Assembly: GCA_002294665.1 (NCBI GenBank)
Contig: DBFQ01000009.1
Span: forward strand, 5,287-14,290
Direction of reading: 5' to 3'
Source: Candidatus Aminicenantes bacterium UBA876
GTDB taxonomy: Bacteria; Acidobacteriota; Aminicenantia; UBA2199
DNA: 9,004 nt
The notes beneath the pieces are model-generated. The model did no database searches. It was given only the letters and a program-made list of their open reading frames with translations, and had not been told where the DNA came from. This document shows positions 1 to 6,826 of the stretch, piece by piece; positions within the stretch are counted from its first letter, which is position 1; each line of letters starts with the position of its first letter. The position numbers and the translations under genes were made by a program.

Positions 1-1218
1 TTTGAAGGCCTGATCCAGCGCACACCGTTTATCAACCGCATGCGCACCCTGCTGGACCTGCTGAAAAAACGCATCGGCTGTCCGGTGGACGTGGAATTCG
101 CCCATGACGGCACCAACCTCTACCTGTTGCAATGCCGGCCGCAGAGTTATCAGCGTGATATTCAACCCAGCCCCATTCCCAAGGATATTCCCGCTCAGGA
201 CATTGTTTTTACGGCCAACCGCTACATCTCCAACGGCAGCATCCCCGATATCACCCATGCGGTATACGTGGACCCGGACGCGTACAACAGCCTGTCCTCC
301 CACCAGGAATTGAAGCGTGTCGGCACGGTTGTCGGCCGCCTGAACAAACTGCTGCCCAAGCGGCAGTTCATCCTCATGGGACCGGGCCGCTGGGGCAGTC
401 GTGGAGATATCAAGCTCGGGGTCAGTGTCACCTATTCAGAAATCAACAATACCGCGGCCCTGGTCGAAGTCGCCAAGAAAAAAGGCAACTACACCCCGGA
501 TCTTTCATTCGGCACCCATTTTTTCCAGGATCTGGTCGAAGCCTCGATTCGCTACCTGCCTCTCTACCCCGATGATCCGGACGTGGTGTTCAACGAACGC
601 TTTTTCACGGCGCAAGCGAATATCCTCAAGGAGATTCTACCGGAATTCGGCTCGCTGGAAAATGTGGTCCGAGTCATAGATATTCCTTCCGGAAACCGCG
701 GACGCATACTCAAGATCCTGATGAACGCGGACCTGAACCGCTGCGTGGGGATGCTGGCTGACCCCGGTGTGTTGACCACGGAAGTGCAGCGGCAGGAACC
801 CGTGACCGCTTCGGGGACTCACCAGGATGAGTATTGGCGCTGGCGTCTGCACATGGCCGAACAGATCGCCGGGAAACTCGACGGGCAACGATTCGGCGTG
901 CGCAACATTTACCTGTTCGGCAGCACCAAGAACGGCACCGCGGGACCCGGCAGTGACATCGACCTGCTGATTCATGTTGACGGCACAGAAGAACAGCGCG
1001 AGGAGTTGTTGTTATGGCTGGACGGCTGGAGCCGCGCCCTGGGGGAGATCAACCACCTGCGTACCGGCTACCCGGCCGACGGGCTGCTGGACATCCACTT
1101 CGTAACCGACGAAGACATCCGCAACCGCACCTCCTACGCGGTCAAGATCGGCGCGGTCACCGACGCCGCGCGGCCGCTGGAAATGAAGACAAAAAAAGTT
1201 GAAGAGTTGAAAAGTTGA
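1..1218 (+). CDS. PEP/pyruvate-binding (PPDK N-terminal type) ATP-grasp protein with C-terminal nucleotidyltransferase domain, 5'-truncated
   Basis: The frame is open from base 1, so the true start lies upstream; 405 residues are visible. Residues 1-47 look like the end of the ATP-grasp domain of PEP synthase/pyruvate phosphate dikinase, with E32, Q44 and R46 in a typical strand ending LLQCRPQ. Residues about 55-260 form a conserved block with GPGRWGS (127-133) and VTYSEINNTA (about 143-152), which I recall from PEP-synthase-like proteins but cannot assign to a reaction. Residues about 275-395 are a minimal nucleotidyltransferase domain: GS at 307-308, then SDIDL with D319 and D321, and a likely third catalytic carboxylate D364 in LLDIHF. 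No phosphohistidine swivel domain or PEP-utilising TIM barrel follows, so it is not an ordinary PEP synthase. The substrate of either catalytic unit is unknown. The last residues (KKVEELKS) are encoded by a short-period A-rich repeat. It converges on the oxidoreductase operon. Domain calls are firm; function is open. Confidence 0.85.
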   Translation, partial: FEGLIQRTPFINRMRTLLDLLKKRIGCPVDVEFAHDGTNLYLLQCRPQSYQRDIQPSPIPKDIPAQDIVFTANRYISNGSIPDITHAVYVDPDAYNSLSSHQELKRVGTVVGRLNKLLPKRQFILMGPGRWGSRGDIKLGVSVTYSEINNTAALVEVAKKKGNYTPDLSFGTHFFQDLVEASIRYLPLYPDDPDVVFNERFFTAQANILKEILPEFGSLENVVRVIDIPSGNRGRILKILMNADLNRCVGMLADPGVLTTEVQRQEPVTASGTHQDEYWRWRLHMAEQIAGKLDGQRFGVRNIYLFGSTKNGTAGPGSDIDLLIHVDGTEEQREELLLWLDGWSRALGEINHLRTGYPADGLLDIHFVTDEDIRNRTSYAVKIGAVTDAARPLEMKTKKVEELKS

Positions 1219-1222
1219 AAAG
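1197..1222. repeat. Short-period A-rich direct repeat over the stop codon
   Basis: Three near-identical units of the form AGTTGAARA(G) lie end to end at 1197, 1205 and 1213. The last two share AGTTGAAAAG and overlap by two bases. The TGA stop of the nucleotidyltransferase fusion gene (1216-1218) is inside the third unit. A looser fourth unit (AAGAAGTT) follows near 1226. It looks like slippage-type low-complexity DNA that has spread into the 3' end of the gene. No function is implied. Confidence 0.6.
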
Positions 1223-1243
1223 GTAAGAAGTTAAAAATGGTAG

Positions 1244-1263
1244 GGGCGACCGGCCGGTCGCCC
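1244..1263. repeat. Perfect 20-bp palindrome, possible REP-like element or terminator stem
   Basis: GGGCGACCGG is followed directly by its exact reverse complement CCGGTCGCCC, giving a 10-bp perfect GC-rich arm pair with no spacer; as RNA, the innermost pairs would open to form a small loop. It sits between two convergent genes. On the - strand it is followed after a few bases (CTACCA) by TTTTT, so it could serve as an imperfect intrinsic terminator for the oxidoreductase operon. On the + strand no T-run follows closely. Palindromes of the form TAGGGGC...GCCC are, from memory, common interspersed elements in several bacterial lineages, so a repeat-family origin is equally likely. Confidence 0.6.
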
Positions 1264-1270
1264 AGCAGAA

Positions 1271-1300
1271 TGTAGAAAAAGACGGAGAGGCTTTTTTTAT
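1271..1300. terminator. Weak bidirectional A/T hairpin candidate
   Basis: On the + strand AAAAAG (within 1275-1281) is separated by nine mostly purine bases from CTTTTTTT (1291-1298), so a short A/U stem with a terminal T-run can be drawn; the mirror arrangement gives a T5 run on the - strand. The stem has almost no GC pairs and would be weak. It lies where transcription from the two convergent genes should end. This is a tentative call from geometry alone. The pyrimidine-rich stretch that follows, to 1329, shows no further structure that I can see. Confidence 0.25.
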
Positions 1301-1329
1301 TCCTTCTTCCTTATTCTTTATTCCTTAAT

Positions 1330-1350
1330 CCCGGGTTAGTTGCCCCCGGG
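1330..1350 (-). other. Small GC hairpin over the stop codon of the GltD-NuoG gene
   Basis: CCCGGG at 1330-1335 and again at 1345-1350 can pair across a nine-base loop that contains the TAA stop (1336-1338). No T-run follows on the - strand, so it is not a standard intrinsic terminator. It could act as a 3'-end stabilising hairpin for the operon mRNA, or be chance in GC-rich sequence. Confidence 0.3.
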
Positions 1351-4300
1351 ACGGATCTTCTCCTTGAAATACCGTTCCGCGGCGATCGCTTCCCGGCCCG
1401 GACCCGGTGCCGGCGTCGCGGGCTCCACGCAGGCAAAACGGAAAACGCCGCGATTGAGCGGACCACCGGGCTCCAGCAGGGAAGCGCCACGAAAATCGTC
1501 CGGGCGTTCAAATGCCATCAGGGGGTGGCTGTTGCGGATTTCTGCGGCCACATCCTCCACGCAGACGAAATCAAAACCATCGCCGAAGCGCGCGCCCAGG
1601 CGGGCGACAACACGCCAGTTCCAGCGTCCGGGTTCAACGGACACCACCGGATTCAGATATTGTACCGTTCCATCGCAACGCAGCAACGTACCATCGGTTT
1701 CAGCGCAGGAAACCGCGGGCAACGCCACGTCCGCACGCTCCAGGGTTTCTGTCCAGCTGCGATCCATGGCCACAACAAATTCCAATTGGTCTTTGCCCGC
1801 ATCGAGAATCCCGGCTCCCACCGGATCTTCGCCCAGAATAATCGCGGCCTTGATCAAACCCTTGTCCAATTCGTTTTTCAGATCGACCGCGTGCTTTGTT
1901 TCCAGGAATCCCGGCAGGTGATCCGGGGTGATCCCCAGTTCCCGGGCGCCGGCGGCATTGGCGTGGCGGTCCAGCAGAATCCAGCCGCTGCCGGGTCCGC
2001 CCAGTATCCCCCGCGCCAGGAATGTGTCCACCAGGGCCGCCAGGGCGGGGTCATGAGCGTTTTCGCGCGTAGCTGGCGCCAGCCACACCACGGCTTGATC
2101 CGGATCGGCGAAAGTGTCCAACCATTGATCCAGGTATTCTGAGGAAATCCCACACATTTCAACTGCTTGATCCTTTCCGAACCGGGCGGCATGACTACGC
2201 AACTCTTTCCAGTTTTCCACCCCGGTTTTCGCAGTCCGCGGATCCACCTTGCCCGCGGCGATCCATTGCTGCAACAGGGTATAAAAGAGGACCTGAGCCG
2301 TTCCCGGTCTCGGGGTCAACCACAGATCGGCCATGGCCGCCATGCGATCACCGGATTCACCGAGCACAACCAGGCGTGCGCCCCGCTTGCGCGCACGGCG
2401 GATCAGGTATTCCACCACCAGGCTCTCTTCTTCCAGGACACCGGGGAGAACGGCAATGACCGCGGCGGTTTCCAGGTCTCTCAGGTTGGCGGTGGAAATC
2501 GTGGCTCCCAATTGGCGGTTCAACGCCGACAGGGCGCCCTGACTGTCCAGGTAAGAGAAACTGCCCAGGCGGTACGTGCCGATGGCGTTGCGGGCCAGTT
2601 TCTGGGCCAGGTATTGAGCCGCATTGGTCCAGCGTGGAGACACGAAGACGCCCACGGACTGGGCTCCATGCTTCTGCACGACTCCGGAGATTCCGGCCTG
2701 GATCCGATCCATGGCCGTTTGCCAATCCGAGGCTTCGTGTTTGTCACCCCGGCGCAGGTAGGGCAAAGCAAAGGGTTTGATCTCAGTCAGAAAGCGATGT
2801 CCGAAACGTCCCTTGGCGCAAAGGATTCCCTTGTTCAAGCCCTGTTGGACCTCGTCGGTGCTGTTGGCCACGTAAAAAAGGTCCGAGGCGATCACCTTGA
2901 AATTCACATTGCACCCCAGGGAGCAGAACTGGCAGACCGAAGGCATGTTCTCCTTGGCCAGCGTCCCCAGAATCTTGTGAGGGAAGTGTTCGGCAAGGGC
3001 TCCGGTGGGACAGGTGTCGATACAATTGCCGCAGGCCACACAGGGAGTTTGAATCAGCGGCTTCTCGAGCGCGGGCTTTACCACTGAATAGAAGCCGCGG
3101 TGAACAAAGCCCAGGGCCGCCACGCCCAACTCATCTGTACACATGCGCACGCAACGGCCGCAACTGATGCACTTGTTGGGATCGTTGACAACCAGCGGAT
3201 GGCTGCGATCCACCTTGTACTCACGTGTTTCTCCACGGAACACCGTGGTGTCGACACCGAACTCATCGGCATATTGCCGCAGGCGGCAATCATAGTATTC
3301 CACGCATCCACATTCAAGGCAGCGACGGGTCTCTGTCTGGGCCTGTTCCCGGGAATAACCGCCCTCCACTTCACGAAAGTCCCGGATACGCTCTTTCGGA
3401 GGCAATTCCGGCAGATGCTGCCGCGGCAGATCAACCGCCACATCCTGCAGCTCCGCGGGAACAACGTCATGAAAATGATGCTTGAAACTGGCAAAGTGGA
3501 AATCCGCGCCTTCAGCACTTCCCGTCCGCAATTTGCGATCAATGGCCAGAGCGGCACGCTTGCCCTGGGCGATGGCGCCGATGGCGGTCCAGGGACCGCT
3601 GACCACATCACCTCCGGCAAAAACGTCGGGAATAGATGTCTCCAGTGTTTTCTCATTTACCCGGATGGTGCCCCACTTTTCCAACTCGCATCCATCGCCC
3701 TCACCATTGAAGTCGGTATCCACCTGCTGCCCGATGGCGCCGATCAGGGTGCCGCATTCCAGCACGAATTCGGAACCGGGAATCGGCACCGGGCGGGGCC
3801 GTCCACCGTCTTCCACTTCCTGAAGCGACATGCGCAGGCACTCCACGCCCTTGAGTCGGCCGTTTTCGCGTACGATGGATTTCGGGTTGGTGAGAAAGTG
3901 GAATTCAACCCCTTCGTGTCGCGCCGCCTCGATCTCTTCCTCGTGGGCCGGCATTTCGCGCAGGCTGCGGCGATACACGATGACCACTTTTTCAGCACCG
4001 CAGCGCAGGGCCGTACGCGCGGCATCAATGGCGGTATTGCCTCCACCCACCACGGCCACGGTACCGTTAAAACGCGGCGGGCCCTCCATCTGGACCCGGC
4101 GCAGGAAATCGATTCCTTTCAAGACTCCTTCGGTGTCATCTTCATGCTCCAGTCGCATGGTGGTCGCGCGATGGGCGCCGACCGCCAGGAAAACGGCGTC
4201 ATATTGATTTTTCAACCCGGCGATGGTGATATCGCGGCCCAGTTCCACGCCTGTCCTGACCTCCACACCCAGTCCGGTGATCCAGGCGATTTCCTCATCC

Positions 4301-5034
4301 ATGATCGCTTTGGGCAAACGATACTCCGGGATACCGTAACGCATCATGCCGCCCAGGTTGGGCAGTTTTTCGAATAAATCCACCTTGTAACCCCGCAGGG
4401 TCAGGTAATACGCGCAGGTCAATCCCGCCGGCCCCCCGCCCACAACCGCCACGGTTTTTCCGTTCGGTTCCGGAAGGGACGGCGTCCACTTGTGGGGCGC
4501 GTCTTTGTCGGCGATAAAGCGTTTCAAATGGTTAATGGCCACGGGTTCGTCCACGATCTGCCTGCGGCATGCCGCTTCGCAGTCACGCACGCAAACCCGG
4601 CCGATGCAGAGGGGCAGCGGGTTGTTTTCCTTGACCAGTTTCAGGGCTTCTTCATACCGTCCCATGGAAATCAGGGCGACATACCCCTGGGCGTCCACGT
4701 GGGCGGGACAATTGTCGATGCAGGGACCGATGCAGTCGGCATAGTGGTTGGAAAGCAGCAGTTCCAGGGCCGTCTTGCGGGAACTGCGGATGCGCGGATT
4801 GTCCGTTTCCACGATCATCCCTTCGGTGGCCAGTGTGGCGCAGGCCGGGACCAGCTTTTTCAATCCCGCCACTTCGACGACACAGAGAAAACAGGATCCG
4901 TACGGTTCCAGGCGGGGATCGTGGCAAAGGGTGGGGATGCGATCCAGTTTGTGTTCGTTCACCACTTCCAGAATCGTCTTCCCCGCCTGGGAAATGACTT
5001 CCTGTCCGTTTATGGTCAGCGTGATGGTTTCCAT
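1336..5034 (-). CDS. GltD-NuoG fusion: NAD(P)H/ferredoxin oxidoreductase large subunit with FAD module and degenerate molybdopterin domain
   Basis: This 1232-residue cytoplasmic protein is predicted to be the large subunit of a soluble HydABC/Bfu-like complex. Domains in order: NuoG-type [2Fe-2S] ferredoxin (C37, C48, C51, C65); a merged NuoG/GltD cluster region (H97, C101, C105, C109, C143, C148, C152, C156); a GltD/NfnB-type flavoprotein with FAD motif GGGPAG (199-204), NAD(P)H motif GGGNTAIDAA (330-339) and a YRR pair (354-356) that usually favours NADPH; a four-Cys site (C572, C575, C577, C583); two ferredoxin-type [4Fe-4S] motifs (C622/625/628/632 and C665/668/671/675); and a molybdopterin-oxidoreductase domain from about 698, opened by C701, C704, C708 and C739. 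No Cys occurs between 740 and 960, so the formate dehydrogenase Cys/Sec is missing, as in NuoG. ATG at 5034 is chosen over an upstream TTG at 5058 because GGAGG lies eight bases before it and N-terminal homology begins there. It starts 16 bases after the nuoF stop. Activity (NADPH, NAD+ and ferredoxin coupling) is inferred. Confidence 0.9.
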   Translation of the reverse strand: METITLTINGQEVISQAGKTILEVVNEHKLDRIPTLCHDPRLEPYGSCFLCVVEVAGLKKLVPACATLATEGMIVETDNPRIRSSRKTALELLLSNHYADCIGPCIDNCPAHVDAQGYVALISMGRYEEALKLVKENNPLPLCIGRVCVRDCEAACRRQIVDEPVAINHLKRFIADKDAPHKWTPSLPEPNGKTVAVVGGGPAGLTCAYYLTLRGYKVDLFEKLPNLGGMMRYGIPEYRLPKAIMDEEIAWITGLGVEVRTGVELGRDITIAGLKNQYDAVFLAVGAHRATTMRLEHEDDTEGVLKGIDFLRRVQMEGPPRFNGTVAVVGGGNTAIDAARTALRCGAEKVVIVYRRSLREMPAHEEEIEAARHEGVEFHFLTNPKSIVRENGRLKGVECLRMSLQEVEDGGRPRPVPIPGSEFVLECGTLIGAIGQQVDTDFNGEGDGCELEKWGTIRVNEKTLETSIPDVFAGGDVVSGPWTAIGAIAQGKRAALAIDRKLRTGSAEGADFHFASFKHHFHDVVPAELQDVAVDLPRQHLPELPPKERIRDFREVEGGYSREQAQTETRRCLECGCVEYYDCRLRQYADEFGVDTTVFRGETREYKVDRSHPLVVNDPNKCISCGRCVRMCTDELGVAALGFVHRGFYSVVKPALEKPLIQTPCVACGNCIDTCPTGALAEHFPHKILGTLAKENMPSVCQFCSLGCNVNFKVIASDLFYVANSTDEVQQGLNKGILCAKGRFGHRFLTEIKPFALPYLRRGDKHEASDWQTAMDRIQAGISGVVQKHGAQSVGVFVSPRWTNAAQYLAQKLARNAIGTYRLGSFSYLDSQGALSALNRQLGATISTANLRDLETAAVIAVLPGVLEEESLVVEYLIRRARKRGARLVVLGESGDRMAAMADLWLTPRPGTAQVLFYTLLQQWIAAGKVDPRTAKTGVENWKELRSHAARFGKDQAVEMCGISSEYLDQWLDTFADPDQAVVWLAPATRENAHDPALAALVDTFLARGILGGPGSGWILLDRHANAAGARELGITPDHLPGFLETKHAVDLKNELDKGLIKAAIILGEDPVGAGILDAGKDQLEFVVAMDRSWTETLERADVALPAVSCAETDGTLLRCDGTVQYLNPVVSVEPGRWNWRVVARLGARFGDGFDFVCVEDVAAEIRNSHPLMAFERPDDFRGASLLEPGGPLNRGVFRFACVEPATPAPGPGREAIAAERYFKEKIRPGGN

Positions 5035-5042
5035 GGGGTTAT

Positions 5043-5047
5043 CCTCC
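5043..5047 (-). promoter_or_regulatory. Ribosome binding site of the GltD-NuoG gene
   Basis: GGAGG on the - strand lies eight bases before the ATG at 5034, in the 16-base gap after the nuoF-like stop codon. It supports that ATG over the in-frame TTG at 5058, which would overlap the upstream gene by eight bases. Confidence 0.75.
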
Positions 5048-5050
5048 GCT

Positions 5051-6814
5051 CTACTCAATCACCACCGCGTCGAAGCGGCAGACCTCGTAACACATCCCGC
5101 ACTTGATGCAGGCATCCTGATCGATGATGTGGACTTTTTTGACTTCTCCGCTGATGGCGTTCACCGGGCATTTCCGGGCGCACAACGTACATCCCACACA
5201 GGTTTCCGGATTGATCCGGTAATGGATCAAGGCCTTGCACACGCCGGCGGGACAACGTTTCTCACGGATATGGGCCTCGTATTCCTCCCTGAAATATTTC
5301 AACGTCGTCAGGACCGGGTTGGGAGCGGTCTGCCCCAGGCCGCACAGGCTGCTGCTGCGGACCTTCTCGGCCAGGTCCTCAAGCAATTCGATATCTCCCT
5401 CCCGGCCCTTGCCTTCGGTGATGCGCTGCAGGATCTCGAGCATGCGCTTGGTGCCCAGGCGACAGAACGTGCATTTACCGCAGGACTCGTTCTGGGTGAA
5501 CGTCAGAAAGTACTTGGCCATATCCACCATGCATGTGGTCTCATCCAGCACGACCATGCCGCCGGACCCCATGATGGCTCCGGTCTTGGTAATCTCATCG
5601 TAGTCGATGCTCAGGTCACCCATCGAGGCGGGGATGCAACCTCCGGATGGTCCGCCCATCTGCACGGCCTTGAACGCCTTGCCGTCGCGGATTCCGCCGC
5701 CGATATCGTAAATGATTTCATTGATGGTTATTCCCATGGGCACTTCAACCAGACCACTCTTGGCGATCTTACCGGCCAGGGCGAACACTTTGGTTCCCTT
5801 GGAACGCTCTGTACCCATGGAAGCGAAAGCTTCAGCGCCGTTGCGCACAATCCAGGGCACGTTGGCATAGGTTTCCACGTTGTTGATATTGGTAGGCTTA
5901 CCCCATAACCCTTTATTGGCCGGGAAGGGCGGGCGAAGCCGCGGAACGCCGCGTTTGCCTTCGATGGAGGCGATCAACGCCGTCTCTTCACCGCACACAA
6001 ATGCCCCGGCTCCCTCCTTGATATGCAGGCTCAGGTTCATCTTGCTGCCAAAGATCCCTCGACCCAGAAAGCCCATTTTTTCACACTGTGCGATCGCCTG
6101 GCGCAGTCGCTGAATGGCCTTGGGGTATTCGGCGCGAACGTAAATGTAGCCGATATCGGCTCCAATGGCATAGGCCGCCACCATCATCCCTTCCAACACC
6201 GCGTGCGGGTCCCCTTCCAGCACGGAGCGGTCCATGAACGCACCCGGATCGCCTTCGTCCGCGTTGCAGATGACATATTTCTGGTCTCCCCTTGCCATGT
6301 GCGCGAATTTCCACTTCATGCCGGTGGAGAATCCGCCGCCGCCGCGACCACGCAGTCCCGAGGCTTGAATCACCTCGATCACCTGCTCCGGAGTCATACC
6401 GGCAATGACGTTGCGGATCGCCTGGTAGCCTTCACGGTTCAAGTAGTCGTCAATGGAGCCGGGATCGATAATGCCGCAATTGCGCAAAACGATCCGTTTC
6501 TGCTTGGAAAAAAAGGCGGCTTCATGATCCACGCCCGGCCCGGATACCAGCCACTCATCAACAGCCTTACCACCGATCACGTCTTCTTCTACAATCCGCG
6601 CGGCCCGTTCCGGGGTGACATGACGGTAGAGGTGATGGATATCGCCGTCAATGACTTCCACCAGGACTTCGTTGTAGCACATGCCGACACAACCGGTTTC
6701 CAGCAGTTCCGCGTCCGCTCCGGTGTCTTTCAGGCGGGTTTTCAGGGTTTCCCAGACCGCTTCCCCGCCGGCGGAAATTCCACAAGTCGCCAAACCAACC
6801 TTGATCTGTTTCAT
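5051..6814 (-). CDS. nuoF: NuoF/HydB-like NADH-binding flavoprotein with N-terminal [2Fe-2S]-like and C-terminal 2x[4Fe-4S] domains
   Basis: This 587-residue subunit should carry FMN and the NAD(H) site of a soluble oxidoreductase, passing electrons between NADH and the Fe-S chain. It has an N-terminal thioredoxin-like ferredoxin domain (about 1-95; C11, C42, C46). The FMN/NADH core includes GLRGRGGGGFSTG (153-165), CNADEGDPGAF (183-193) and EGAGAFVCGEETAL (267-280), and an SLBB-like region follows near 340-400. The NuoF [4Fe-4S] motif is C445, C448, C451 and C491. A CPAGVC motif (521-526) precedes two bacterial ferredoxin clusters (C539/542/545/549 and C569/572/575/579). The extra N- and C-terminal domains are absent from the short Complex I NuoF and match HydB/HndC of bifurcating hydrogenases. 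ATG at 6814 has a strong GGGAGG six bases upstream, and the gene starts 12 bases after the nuoE-like stop. HydB homologues are proposed bifurcation sites; that role here is inference. Confidence 0.93.
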   Translation of the reverse strand: MKQIKVGLATCGISAGGEAVWETLKTRLKDTGADAELLETGCVGMCYNEVLVEVIDGDIHHLYRHVTPERAARIVEEDVIGGKAVDEWLVSGPGVDHEAAFFSKQKRIVLRNCGIIDPGSIDDYLNREGYQAIRNVIAGMTPEQVIEVIQASGLRGRGGGGFSTGMKWKFAHMARGDQKYVICNADEGDPGAFMDRSVLEGDPHAVLEGMMVAAYAIGADIGYIYVRAEYPKAIQRLRQAIAQCEKMGFLGRGIFGSKMNLSLHIKEGAGAFVCGEETALIASIEGKRGVPRLRPPFPANKGLWGKPTNINNVETYANVPWIVRNGAEAFASMGTERSKGTKVFALAGKIAKSGLVEVPMGITINEIIYDIGGGIRDGKAFKAVQMGGPSGGCIPASMGDLSIDYDEITKTGAIMGSGGMVVLDETTCMVDMAKYFLTFTQNESCGKCTFCRLGTKRMLEILQRITEGKGREGDIELLEDLAEKVRSSSLCGLGQTAPNPVLTTLKYFREEYEAHIREKRCPAGVCKALIHYRINPETCVGCTLCARKCPVNAISGEVKKVHIIDQDACIKCGMCYEVCRFDAVVIE

Positions 6815-6820
6815 GCTGGT

Positions 6821-6826
6821 CCTCCC
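6821..6826 (-). promoter_or_regulatory. Ribosome binding site of the nuoF-like gene
   Basis: GGGAGG on the - strand sits six bases before the ATG at 6814 and directly after the TGA of the nuoE-like gene. It fills half of the 12-base intergenic gap, which supports a tightly packed operon. Confidence 0.75.

Noticed and set aside
1..1218. Taking the + strand gene as complete with a start at ATG 40.
   Set aside because: The frame is open to base 1, and residues before this Met continue the ATP-grasp domain, so the gene is cut by the window edge.
3100..4377. Long + strand open frame of 425 codons opposite the GltD-NuoG gene, and similar long antisense frames at 1525-2142, 2167-3087, 4748-5908 and 6023-6955.
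   Set aside because: They lie entirely antisense to genes with clear domain motifs. Their translations show no family signature and have the His/Gln/Gly-rich composition typical of shadow frames in GC-rich DNA.
1336..5034. Calling the large subunit an NAD-dependent formate dehydrogenase alpha chain.
   Set aside because: The domain has the Fe-S entry motif but no Cys between residues 740 and 960 and no in-frame UGA, so the catalytic Cys/Sec is absent.
5035..5058. TTG start at 5058 for the GltD-NuoG gene.
   Set aside because: It would overlap the upstream gene without a suitable ribosome binding site, whereas ATG 5034 has GGAGG at eight bases and begins the recognisable ferredoxin domain.
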